In this document: positions 6,477 to 13,007 of the stretch, piece by piece
Position numbering within the stretch: the first letter of the stretch is position 1
How the letters are laid out: every line of letters begins with the position of its first letter
Assembly: GCA_965657935.1 (NCBI GenBank)
Contig: CBFHQE010000093.1
Span: 1-13,007, forward strand
Direction of reading: 5' to 3'
DNA: 13,007 bases
Origin: Maricaulis sp965657935
GTDB lineage: Bacteria > Pseudomonadota > Alphaproteobacteria > Caulobacterales > Maricaulaceae
The notes under the pieces: generated by a model
What the model was told of the DNA's origin: nothing
Databases searched by the model: none
What the model saw: the letters and a program-made list of their open reading frames with translations, nothing else
Position numbers and translations under genes: made by a program

Positions 6477-7841
6477 ATGATGATCCGCCTGCTTGCCTCA
6501 ATCCTGACTTTCGTCGCGGCCCTGGCTGTTCCTGTGGCCGCTCATGCCCAGGAGCCGCTGCGTGTCGACATTACCGAGGGTAATCTTGATCCGTTGCCTG
6601 TGGCACTTCCGGATTTCATCGCGATCGATGAGGAACTTGCCGAGCGTGGCTCTGATATCACGCGGGTGATCACCAATGACCTCGCCAGCTCGGGTCTTTT
6701 CGCTCCGATCGACCAGAATGCCTATATCGAGGACATCGAGAATATCGATCTGCGCCCGCGTTTTTCCGACTGGCGTGTGATCAACGCTTCAGCGCTCCTG
6801 GTTGGCCGGATCACGGAACAGGAGGATGGCCGTCTTCTGGTTGCCTTCCGTCTGTGGGATACGCGTCTGGAAACCCAGATGCTGGGCGTTCAGTATGTGA
6901 CGGCCCCGGAAAACTGGCGCCGTGTGGCGCACAAGGTTGCTGACGCCGTTTATCAACGCCTGACCGGTGAAGAGGGCTATTTCGATACGCGCATTGTTTA
7001 CGTCGCTGAAGGCCGCGGCGTGGATGGTGAAAGCCTGCACCAGCTGGCCATCATGGACCAGGATGGCGCCAACCCCTCCTTCCTGACCGACCGTTCCTAT
7101 ATGGCTCTGCTGCCCAACTTTTCGCCGAGCGCCCAGGAGATCACCTATGTGTCGTTCCTGGAAGGACAGGCGACCACCTATCTCTACGATCTGGAGACCG
7201 GCCGCCAGGAGGCCCTGTTTGCATCGGGTGGTCGTGGAGCGGCCAGCCAGATCGATCCGGACGGGCAAAGTCTTTCCGCTCGTTTCACCCCGGATGGCAG
7301 TCAGCTGGCCGTCTCTGTTGAGACACGCAATGGTCACGACATCCACATGTTCGACCTGCGCACACGCGAACTGACACGCCTGACACAGCACCCGGCTGAT
7401 GATGTCGAGCCATCTTTTTCACCGGATGGTGAACGGATCGTGTTCTCCTCGTCCCGCGGTGGTGGTTCACAGCTCTATACGATGAACTCGGATGGCACGG
7501 ATGTGCAGCGCATCACCTTTGGTGAAGGCCGCTACACGACGCCGGTGTGGTCGCCGCGCGGTGACCTCATTGCCTTCACCAAACAGTCCAATGGCCGCTT
7601 CCTGCTTGGCGTTGTTCGCGCGGACGGATCGGGAATCGAACGAATTCTGTTCGAGGGATATTATGTCGATACACCCGCCTGGTCGCCCAATGGCCGCGTC
7701 CTGCTGTTTACGCGCGGCGAACCGCGCACAAACGGTACGCGTTATGAAATCTGGAGTATTGATCTGGCCGGGTTCAATCTGAGGCGGTTGGCTACGGGCG
7801 GAATGGCGTCCGATCCGGCGTGGTCGCCCTTGATTGACTAG
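6477..7841 (+). CDS. tolB: TolB, periplasmic beta-propeller of Tol-Pal
   Basis: TolB binds Pal at the outer membrane and the TolA C-terminus. A classic signal peptide (MMIRLLASILTFVAALAVPV, cleaved after AHA at residue 24) sends it to the periplasm. An N-terminal alpha/beta domain (about 28–160) is followed by the propeller, built from PD40-type repeats such as NFSPSAQEITYVS, PSFSPDGERIVFSS, PVWSPRGDLIAFT and PAWSPNGRVLLFT. It ends with DPAWSPLID. Three starts are possible: TTG at 6462 has no ribosome-binding site, whereas GGAG at 6469–6472 lies 4 bases before the ATG at 6477 and 7 before the ATG at 6480. The true start is probably one of these two ATGs. From 6477 it has 454 residues. Confidence 0.96.
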   Translation: MMIRLLASILTFVAALAVPVAAHAQEPLRVDITEGNLDPLPVALPDFIAIDEELAERGSDITRVITNDLASSGLFAPIDQNAYIEDIENIDLRPRFSDWRVINASALLVGRITEQEDGRLLVAFRLWDTRLETQMLGVQYVTAPENWRRVAHKVADAVYQRLTGEEGYFDTRIVYVAEGRGVDGESLHQLAIMDQDGANPSFLTDRSYMALLPNFSPSAQEITYVSFLEGQATTYLYDLETGRQEALFASGGRGAASQIDPDGQSLSARFTPDGSQLAVSVETRNGHDIHMFDLRTRELTRLTQHPADDVEPSFSPDGERIVFSSSRGGGSQLYTMNSDGTDVQRITFGEGRYTTPVWSPRGDLIAFTKQSNGRFLLGVVRADGSGIERILFEGYYVDTPAWSPNGRVLLFTRGEPRTNGTRYEIWSIDLAGFNLRRLATGGMASDPAWSPLID

Positions 7842-7935
7842 TGGTTTTCTGGGTAGGGTTCATATTAATGCGCGGCGCCATTGGGGGGGCCGACACATTT
7901 ATGCGTCTTTTTGAGTGGGGCGTGATCGGGAGTAC

Positions 7936-7952
7936 GCCAGACGAGGTCTGGC
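7936..7952 (+). promoter_or_regulatory. perfect hairpin in the pal leader
   Basis: GCCAGAC (7936–7942) and GTCTGGC (7946–7952) form a 7-base-pair stem with a GAG loop, ending 19 bases before the pal ATG and 5 bases before its GAGGG ribosome-binding site (7958–7962). There is no T-run after it, so it is not a terminator. A role in mRNA stability or processing between tolB and the more highly expressed pal is possible but inferred. The tolB–pal gap of 130 bases also contains an AT-rich CATATTAAT (7861–7869) that looks like a −10 element, without a good −35. Confidence 0.45.
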
Positions 7953-7971
7953 CGGATGAGGGTGTTACATC

Positions 7972-8484
7972 ATGAAGATCAAACTGTTTGCGATTGCGGC
8001 ATTGGGCGCCTTGGCGACCGCGTGTGCGTCGACGCCGGAACCTGTTGCGGATCCGATTCCAGAGCCGGCCCCGGCTCCTGTGGCGCAGCCGGCTCAGCCG
8101 TCTGGACCGACCGCAGGTTCTGTGGAGCATTTCGTTGAAACCGCAGGTGACCGCGTCTTCTTTGGCTATGACCGCCATGACCTGTCCGCTGAGGCACGCG
8201 CTGTGCTTCGCGACCAGGCGGCCTGGCTGATGACCTACAGCGATGCACGCATCACGGTTGCGGGCAATTGTGACGAGCGCGGAACGCGTGAATACAACCT
8301 TGCTCTGGGTGCCCGTCGCGCCAATGCGGCGCGCGATTACCTGATCAGCCAGGGTGTTGATCCGTCGCGCATCACGACGACGTCCTTCGGCAAGGAGCGT
8401 CCGATCTGCCGTCAGTCCAGCGAGCAGTGCTGGGCGACCAACCGTAATGCAATCACTGAAATCACCGGCGGTTATACCAACTAA
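7972..8484 (+). CDS. pal: Pal, peptidoglycan-associated outer-membrane lipoprotein
   Basis: Pal anchors the outer membrane to peptidoglycan and is bound by TolB. The N-terminus is a lipoprotein signal with acylated Cys at C18 (GALATAC). A Pro/Ala-rich tether follows (about 21–46), then an OmpA-like peptidoglycan-binding domain (about 51–165). Its binding residues are visible: D101 in DERGTREYN and the Arg pair R115-R116 in LGARRANAARDYL. Two details are unusual: GNCDERG instead of the common GH(A/C)DERG, and NRNAITEITGGYTN at the end where most Pal proteins have NRRAV. The length of 170 residues is normal. The start has GAGGG 9 bases upstream. A terminator follows. Confidence 0.96.
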   Translation: MKIKLFAIAALGALATACASTPEPVADPIPEPAPAPVAQPAQPSGPTAGSVEHFVETAGDRVFFGYDRHDLSAEARAVLRDQAAWLMTYSDARITVAGNCDERGTREYNLALGARRANAARDYLISQGVDPSRITTTSFGKERPICRQSSEQCWATNRNAITEITGGYTN

Positions 8485-8507
8485 GCTGTGTTGATTTGTG
8501 AATCAGG

Positions 8508-8548
8508 AACGTCCGCGATCCAGCACGGCTCGCGGACGTTTCTTGTTG
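8508..8548 (+). terminator. intrinsic terminator after pal
   Basis: AACGTCCGCGA (8508–8518) and TCGCGGACGTT (8530–8540) form a perfect 11-base-pair stem with an 11-base loop, followed by the T-rich TCTTGTTG. It lies 23 bases after the pal stop. It should end most transcripts from the tol operon, leaving cpoB to its own promoter or to read-through. Confidence 0.85.
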
Positions 8549-8558
8549 TAAGGCCCGT

Positions 8559-8582
8559 GAGCGCCGCAATTTTGCCGCGCTC
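8559..8582 (+). promoter_or_regulatory. imperfect hairpin in the cpoB leader
   Basis: GAGCGC (8559–8564) pairs with GCGCTC (8577–8582), and GCAA (8566–8569) pairs with TTGC (8572–8575), with a single C·C mismatch between them. It ends 8 bases before the AGGTG ribosome-binding site of cpoB. It has no downstream T-run, so a terminator role is unlikely; it may affect leader structure. No convincing promoter could be placed in the gap between pal and cpoB. Confidence 0.35.
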
Positions 8583-8600
8583 GTGCACTAGGTGCGCTTA

Positions 8601-9479
8601 ATGATCCGAATTCTTTGCATGTCTGTCGTCGTTACCGCGCTTGTTGCGGCCACGCCGGCCCAAGCCCAGTCCCGCCGCGAGCTTGCGGAGCGTATCGACG
8701 CAACCGAAGTCCGCATCGGAGAGCTGGAAGACCAGTTTCTCGCCGGTGATCCCGTGCTGGAAACCTTGCTGCAGCGTCTCGATGCGCTCGACTATCAGAT
8801 CCAGCAACTGACCAGCGCCAATGAACAGATGCGGTTTGAAAACCGCCAGCTTCGCGAGACGGTGGAAACCCTGCAGGCCGAAATCGAGGCTTCGCGCGCG
8901 CCGGCGATTGATGACGCCACGGCGAGCTGGATGACCGACGGTCTGGAAGCTGGCGGCCAAGAGAGCGGTGAAACGATCACCCAGCTGGAGAATCCGAATC
9001 TCTCGCACAGTGACCCGGATGATCCGTTCGCAGAGGCGCGTTCGGAGGCAACGGGCGTGCTGGGCGGCAATAACACCGCGGCAACGCCAGCGGTCAGTCC
9101 GGAAGAATTGTTTGCGACCGGACGCTCCCGCCTGGTCGACAATGATTTTGGCGGTGCCCAGATGGCTTTCGAAACCTTCGTCAACGAGAATCCGGAACAC
9201 CCGAATGTCGGCGAGGCCTGGTACTGGCTTGGACAGACGTTCTACGTCCAGGACAATTTCGGCGATTCCGCTGACGCCTATATCGCATCCCTGCGCAATC
9301 AGCCGACCGGGCAGCGGGCGCCTGACGCACTGGTTCAGCTGGCGGCATCGTTGCGTGGACTTGGCCGTGTCGATGAAGCCTGCGGAACCTTGTCCCAGTT
9401 TGGACGCCAATTCCCCAACGCTCCAGCCGAGGCCCGGGACCGCGCTGCGCGGGAGTCGGTTCGCGCCAACTGCCGGTGA
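8601..9479 (+). CDS. cpoB: CpoB (YbgF), Tol-associated periplasmic coiled-coil/TPR protein
   Basis: CpoB coordinates peptidoglycan synthesis with Tol-driven outer-membrane constriction at division in E. coli. A signal peptide (MIRILCMSVVVTALVAATPA, cleaved after AQA near residue 22) is followed by a long heptad-rich coiled coil (about 25–98, ELAERIDATEVRIGELEDQ). A variable acidic linker (about 100–165) leads to tetratricopeptide repeats (about 167–280: ELFATGRSRLVDNDFGGAQ, AWYWLGQTFYVQ, DALVQLAASLRGLGR). This domain order is the family norm; 292 residues. GTG at 8592 could add three residues, but AGGTG at 8590–8594 sits 6 bases before the ATG at 8601, which I prefer. Its stop overlaps the tilS start. 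Confidence 0.94.
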   Translation: MIRILCMSVVVTALVAATPAQAQSRRELAERIDATEVRIGELEDQFLAGDPVLETLLQRLDALDYQIQQLTSANEQMRFENRQLRETVETLQAEIEASRAPAIDDATASWMTDGLEAGGQESGETITQLENPNLSHSDPDDPFAEARSEATGVLGGNNTAATPAVSPEELFATGRSRLVDNDFGGAQMAFETFVNENPEHPNVGEAWYWLGQTFYVQDNFGDSADAYIASLRNQPTGQRAPDALVQLAASLRGLGRVDEACGTLSQFGRQFPNAPAEARDRAARESVRANCR

Positions 9480-10804
9480 CGGCGACGCTTGAACAACATG
9501 TCCATGGACAGCTTGACGCGCTCTGCGGTGACGCAGGGCGCGTTGCTTTAGGCTATTCCGGTGGCGGTGACAGTCATGCGTTGATGGTGCTGGCACACAG
9601 CTGGGCCAGACAGCGCGATATTGAACTGCTCGTGCTGACGGTTGACCACGGGCTCCGGCCGGAAAGTGCAGCGGAGGCGCACCAAGCCATGGCCTCGGCC
9701 AGGGCCCTGGGGCTTAACGGTCGCGTGCTTGATTGTGTCGGCAGTGCCCCGACCAGTGCCATCCAGGAAACCGCTCGCAGCTGGCGCCATGAGGCGTTGG
9801 CTAGGGCCTGTAATTCTGCCGGTGTTTCCCGTCTTCTGCTTGCCCACACTCTGGATGATCAGGCGGAAACGGCCTTGATGCGGCTACAGGCTTGCGGGCG
9901 TTGGCAGGGGTTGGCGGGCATGGGGGAGGATGATGTCTCCCCGAGTTGGCCGGCAGGCCGGGGAGTTCGGCTTGGACGGCCGCTTTTGACTACCCGTCGC
10001 CGGGATTTGAGGGCGTGGCTGGCCAGCCAGGGCGAAAGCTGGATCGAGGATCCGTCCAATGACGACACACGGTTCACGCGGGTGCGCCTGCGTCGGGCGC
10101 TCGAGAAAGCCGGAGCGGGACCCCAGCAACGTTTGGCGGTACTGGCCGGGGGGCTGGGGCGCGCGCGGCGCGCACTTCGGCGGTCGTGCGCGCAAATCTT
10201 GCCGACCGTGGCAGAGGTGACGGCCTGGGGCGGTGTAAAGCTGGACGTTCAGCGGCTGAGGCTTGTTCCGCAGATGTATCGCAGCGCAATACTCGGGCTT
10301 CTCGCCCAATCCGTTTCGGGATCGGGGCGGGAGACGGCGAGCAGCGCCATCGCCTTGCTGGACCATGCGCTCGGTTCGACGGAAAACATCACCGCGGGCG
10401 GGGTGATGATGCAAGTCTCCGGGGATTGGGCGTGGATGGTCCGCGACCCCGGGGCGGTCCTCGGGCGTGTGGACCGTGCGGCGAACCCCCAAACCGTGGA
10501 GATCAACGCCGCTCAGCGCATCTGGGACGGCCGCTTACTGCATCCGGCGCAAGTCAGGGCGGAACCGCTTGGAGTGCAATATGACGGGCTCGGCGAGAGG
10601 GACGCGCTGGCTGATGTTCCCGGATTTGCGCGTGCATCACTGGCTTGTTTCCGATGCGAAGGCCGTGTCATCTCTATTCCGGGTTTATTAGGAGCTGACA
10701 GTGTAGACTGTAAGTTCCTGGTGCTGGACCGTCTTGAGAGTCGCCTTTCGGCTTTTAATCCGTCATTCTTGCCGCCTCGCACAAGTTTGATGTCGAAAGC
10801 CTGA
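9476..10804 (+). CDS. tilS: TilS, tRNA(Ile) lysidine synthetase
   Basis: TilS attaches lysine to C34 of the CAU-anticodon tRNA-Ile using ATP, switching it from Met to Ile identity. It is essential in most bacteria and acts in the cytoplasm. The N-type ATP pyrophosphatase loop is SGGGDS (28–33), followed by LTVDHGLRPES (54–64), the HTLDDQAET motif, and RRRDLRAWLASQGESWIEDP with NDDTRFTRVRLR, all diagnostic. The C-terminal part (about 230–442) is less conserved, as is usual; total 442 residues. The start is GTG at 9476, overlapping the cpoB stop as GTGA, with no good ribosome-binding site and no ATG nearby, so translation probably depends on re-initiation after cpoB. It precedes ftsH, as in many alphaproteobacteria. 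Confidence 0.95.
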   Translation: MTATLEQHVHGQLDALCGDAGRVALGYSGGGDSHALMVLAHSWARQRDIELLVLTVDHGLRPESAAEAHQAMASARALGLNGRVLDCVGSAPTSAIQETARSWRHEALARACNSAGVSRLLLAHTLDDQAETALMRLQACGRWQGLAGMGEDDVSPSWPAGRGVRLGRPLLTTRRRDLRAWLASQGESWIEDPSNDDTRFTRVRLRRALEKAGAGPQQRLAVLAGGLGRARRALRRSCAQILPTVAEVTAWGGVKLDVQRLRLVPQMYRSAILGLLAQSVSGSGRETASSAIALLDHALGSTENITAGGVMMQVSGDWAWMVRDPGAVLGRVDRAANPQTVEINAAQRIWDGRLLHPAQVRAEPLGVQYDGLGERDALADVPGFARASLACFRCEGRVISIPGLLGADSVDCKFLVLDRLESRLSAFNPSFLPPRTSLMSKA

Positions 10805-10821
10805 CGCAGCTGCGTGGCTGA

Positions 10822-10850
10822 CTCGCAATGGGCGGTTGGAATGCCCATAT
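10822..10850 (+). promoter_or_regulatory. possible heat-shock (sigma-32) promoter for ftsH
   Basis: GCCCATATC (10843–10851) resembles the sigma-32 −10 consensus CCCCATNTA. CTCGCA (10822–10827), 15 bases upstream, matches 4 of 6 positions of the −35 CTTGAA. The position would give a leader of roughly 30 bases. FtsH is a known heat-shock protein and is sigma-32-dependent in E. coli and Caulobacter, which makes the match attractive, but the −35 is weak. Confidence 0.35.
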
Positions 10851-10889
10851 CTGGTCTGACCGACCGATTTGTCTGAACGGATGTGCCGT

Positions 10890-12830
10890 ATGCAAATGAG
10901 AAATTTCCTGATCTGGGCCGTGGTGTTTGTGCTGTTGCTGGCGTTGTTCAACTTGTTGGACCGCTCGGCGACCGTCACGGAACCCTCGAACGAGGCCGCC
11001 TATTCCGAGTTCCACAACATGGTAGCCGGTGGGCAGATCGTGGAAGCGGTGGTGCAGGGCGAAGAGATAATCGCGAGCACGACGGCTGGCGATACCGTTC
11101 AGGTACGCTTGCATCCGAATGATGACTCGATCGTGGACTTCATGGTCGAGAACCGGGTTCGGGTCGATATTGAACCGGAACAGGCCGAAGGAAATTTCTT
11201 CTTCACCCTTCTGGTCCAGTGGTTCCCCTTCCTTTTGCTGATCGGTGTATGGATCTTTTTCATGCGCCAGATGCAGGGCGGTGGGCGTGGCGGCGCCATG
11301 GGTTTTGGAAAATCCAAGGCGCGCCTGCTGACCGAACACCAGGGTCGCAAGACGTTTGATGACGTCGCCGGTGTTGATGAAGCCAAGGAAGAACTTCAAG
11401 AGGTCGTCGAATTCCTCAAAGACCCGAGCAAGTTCCAGCGCCTGGGCGGCAAGATCCCGAAAGGCGCACTGCTGGTTGGCCCTCCGGGCACCGGTAAGAC
11501 GCTGCTGGCCCGTGCTGTGGCCGGTGAGGCGAATGTGCCCTTCTTCTCGATCTCCGGTTCGGACTTTGTCGAGATGTTTGTCGGTGTCGGTGCCTCGCGT
11601 GTCCGCGACATGTTTGAACAGGCCAAGAAGAACGCACCCTGCATTATCTTCATCGACGAGATTGACGCTGTCGGCCGTTCGCGTGGCGCCGGTCATGGCG
11701 GTGGCAATGACGAGCGCGAGCAGACACTGAACCAGCTCCTGGTGGAGATGGACGGGTTTTTGTCCAATGAGGGCATCATCATCCTGGCCGCGACCAACCG
11801 TCCCGATGTGCTCGATTCGGCACTGCGTCGTCCCGGCCGTTTCGACCGCGAAATCAATGTCGGCAATCCGGACATCATGGGTCGGGAAAAGATCCTCAAG
11901 GTTCACATGCGGGATGTGCCGCTGGCGTCCGACGTGGATGCCAAGGTCATCGCGCGCGGTACGCCCGGCTTTTCTGGCGCTGATCTGGCCAATCTGGTCA
12001 ACGAGGCTGCTTTGCTTGCGGCTCGCCGCAACAAGCGCATTGTTTCCATGCTGGAATTCGAGGATGCCAAGGACAAGGTGATGATGGGCCCGGAACGCCG
12101 GTCCATGGTCCTCACGGAAGACCAGAAGGAAAAGACCGCCTATCACGAAGCCGGTCACGCCATTGTTGGTTTGAACATGCCTCTGTGCGACCCGGTCTAC
12201 AAGGCGACGATCATCCCGCGTGGTCGCGCTCTGGGCATGGTCATGAGCCTGCCCGAGATGGACCGTCTGAACTGGCACCGTGATGAGTGTGAGCAGAAGC
12301 TGGCCATGACCATGGCGGGCAAGGCGGCAGAGGTCATCAAATACGGCGAGGACCATGTGTCCAATGGTCCGTCAGGTGATATTCAACAGGCCAGCCAGCT
12401 GGCGCGGGCCATGGTTCTGCGCTGGGGCATGTCCGACAAGGTCGGCAATGTCGACTACGCGGAAACCGATGACGGCTATCGTGGCCAGACTTTTGGTGGC
12501 TCCGTTTCCGCAGCGACCAAGGAGCTGATCGAAAGCGAAGTGCGCCGGTTCATCGAGGATGCCTATGCACGAGCGCTTCAGGTCCTGGATGAGAAGAAGG
12601 ATGACTGGGAATGCCTCGCCCAGGGACTGCTTGAGTTCGAAACCCTGACCGGCGACGAAATCACCAATCTTCTGGACGGCAAGCCGCCGACACGCCCGGA
12701 CAGCGATTCAAGCACGCCGCCGACGGCACCGGCCAGCGCCGTACCGACCACCGATGAAAACTCGGATGAAAAGCCGGGTGAGAGCCCTGGCGAGGAGCCG
12801 GATGGTGGCCCTGAACCGCAAGGCGCCTAG
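10890..12830 (+). CDS. ftsH: FtsH, ATP-dependent inner-membrane zinc metalloprotease
   Basis: FtsH is a hexameric AAA+ protease that degrades misassembled membrane proteins and regulators such as sigma-32 and LpxC. Two membrane helices (about 4–22 and 105–125) flank a periplasmic domain. The AAA+ module has Walker A GPPGTGKT (197–204), Walker B IIFIDE (252–257) and the second region of homology ATNRPDVLDSALRRPGRFDR (301–320). The M41 protease site is HEAGH (419–423), with the third zinc ligand D497 in GPSGDIQQAS. The C-terminal tail (about 598–646) is a variable Pro/Ser/Glu-rich extension; 646 residues in all. The frame is open from TTG at 10869. The ATG at 10890 gives the usual N-terminus with a GGA 8 bases upstream; 10881 and 10896 are alternatives. 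Confidence 0.97.
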   Translation: MQMRNFLIWAVVFVLLLALFNLLDRSATVTEPSNEAAYSEFHNMVAGGQIVEAVVQGEEIIASTTAGDTVQVRLHPNDDSIVDFMVENRVRVDIEPEQAEGNFFFTLLVQWFPFLLLIGVWIFFMRQMQGGGRGGAMGFGKSKARLLTEHQGRKTFDDVAGVDEAKEELQEVVEFLKDPSKFQRLGGKIPKGALLVGPPGTGKTLLARAVAGEANVPFFSISGSDFVEMFVGVGASRVRDMFEQAKKNAPCIIFIDEIDAVGRSRGAGHGGGNDEREQTLNQLLVEMDGFLSNEGIIILAATNRPDVLDSALRRPGRFDREINVGNPDIMGREKILKVHMRDVPLASDVDAKVIARGTPGFSGADLANLVNEAALLAARRNKRIVSMLEFEDAKDKVMMGPERRSMVLTEDQKEKTAYHEAGHAIVGLNMPLCDPVYKATIIPRGRALGMVMSLPEMDRLNWHRDECEQKLAMTMAGKAAEVIKYGEDHVSNGPSGDIQQASQLARAMVLRWGMSDKVGNVDYAETDDGYRGQTFGGSVSAATKELIESEVRRFIEDAYARALQVLDEKKDDWECLAQGLLEFETLTGDEITNLLDGKPPTRPDSDSSTPPTAPASAVPTTDENSDEKPGESPGEEPDGGPEPQGA

Positions 12831-12838
12831 AGAAAAGC

Positions 12839-12868
12839 AAACCCCCGGTCGATGACCGGGGGTTTTTT
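12839..12868. terminator. strong intrinsic terminator after ftsH, probably bidirectional
   Basis: AAACCCCCGGTC (12839–12850) pairs perfectly with GACCGGGGGTTT (12854–12865) around a GAT loop, and the T-run extends to 12868. It lies 8 bases after the ftsH stop. On the minus strand the same stem is followed by TTTGCTTTT, and the convergent gene ends at 12872, so both transcripts can stop here. Confidence 0.95.
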
Positions 12869-12871
12869 GGT

Positions 12872-13007
12872 TTAGTCCGTCTGGACGGTGAGATCGTCAA
12901 GGCTGTCAAGCGAGGCGCTGATGCCCCAACCGCCGAAGGACTCCGATACAGCCGCCGTCAGTACATTGTCTCCAGCCTGTAATCGCAAGGGGACCCGGTC
13001 AACGCGC
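12872..13007 (-). CDS. 3' end of an unidentified gene, convergent with ftsH (partial)
   Basis: On the minus strand a reading frame enters from the right edge and ends with TAA at 12872–12874. It gives 44 residues including LQAGDNVLTAAVSESFGGWG and ending DDLTVQTD. The pattern of a charged-Gly turn, alternating hydrophobic residues and GGWG resembles the last strands of a beta-sandwich, as in carbohydrate-binding or glycosidase accessory domains. The fragment is too short to name. The support is codon-like composition, a stop right beside a shared terminator, and the lack of another explanation for 12875–13007. folP or glmM, which often follow ftsH in other proteobacteria, are not present here. 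Confidence 0.6.
   Translation of the reverse strand, partial: RVDRVPLRLQAGDNVLTAAVSESFGGWGISASLDSLDDLTVQTD

Noticed and set aside
7834..7868. TTGACT and TATTAA as a pal promoter
   Set aside because: The spacing of 23 bases is too long for a housekeeping sigma promoter. Only the −10-like element is mentioned, without a promoter call.
10804..10815. Perfect 12-base palindrome ACGCAGCTGCGT at the tilS stop
   Set aside because: It is short, has no T-run and is not repeated elsewhere that I can see. It is compatible with chance in high-GC DNA.
10755..12356. A 533-codon open frame on the minus strand opposite ftsH
   Set aside because: It mirrors the codon bias of ftsH, shows no recognisable domain, and lies antisense to a fully motif-supported gene. 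High-GC genomes often give such shadows.

Overview
The window is a compact, almost entirely plus-strand block of bacterial housekeeping genes. The order is ruvC–ruvA–(metallo-hydrolase)–ruvB–ybgC–(SnoaL-like gene)–tolQ–tolR–tolA–tolB–pal–cpoB–tilS–ftsH. It ends at a strong terminator, beyond which lies the 3' end of a convergent minus-strand gene. The high GC of the coding regions, the GTTC-N7-GTTC SOS box, the Pro/Glu-rich TolA and the ruvCAB–ybgC–tol/pal–tilS–ftsH synteny all point to an alphaproteobacterium. A Caulobacterales/Maricaulales-type organism is my best guess; this is inference, with no marker RNA in the window.

Positions 1–191 are a regulatory region. An AT-rich stretch carries a tandem 22-base-period direct repeat resembling Fur boxes, probably serving a gene off the left edge. 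It is followed by a perfect alphaproteobacterial LexA box 38 bases before ruvC. Positions 192–3552 hold the Holliday-junction operon. RuvA and RuvB form the branch-migration motor and RuvC is the resolvase. The genes overlap by 4–8 bases, which suggests translational coupling. An unrelated metallo-beta-lactamase-fold hydrolase with a putative signal peptide sits between ruvA and ruvB. The thioesterase gene ybgC, normally the first gene of the tol cluster, is joined to ruvB by an ATGA overlap.

Positions 3595–4293 hold a lower-GC gene for a two-domain SnoaL/NTF2-like protein whose first domain looks N-terminally truncated. It separates ybgC from tolQ. Positions 4512–8484 encode the Tol-Pal envelope machine: the TolQ/TolR proton-driven motor, the TolA periplasmic arm (TTG start), the TolB propeller and the Pal lipoprotein. 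A clear intrinsic terminator follows pal. Positions 8601–10804 encode CpoB, which coordinates Tol function with cell-wall synthesis, and TilS, the tRNA-Ile lysidine synthetase. Positions 10890–12830 encode the membrane AAA+ protease FtsH, preceded by a possible heat-shock promoter and followed by a very strong terminator.

Most of the window is conserved housekeeping DNA, and I do not see a complete new system. The parts most worth a second look are the exported-looking hydrolase inside the ruv operon, the truncated SnoaL-like gene breaking the ybgC–tolQ junction, and the combined Fur-like and LexA control region.
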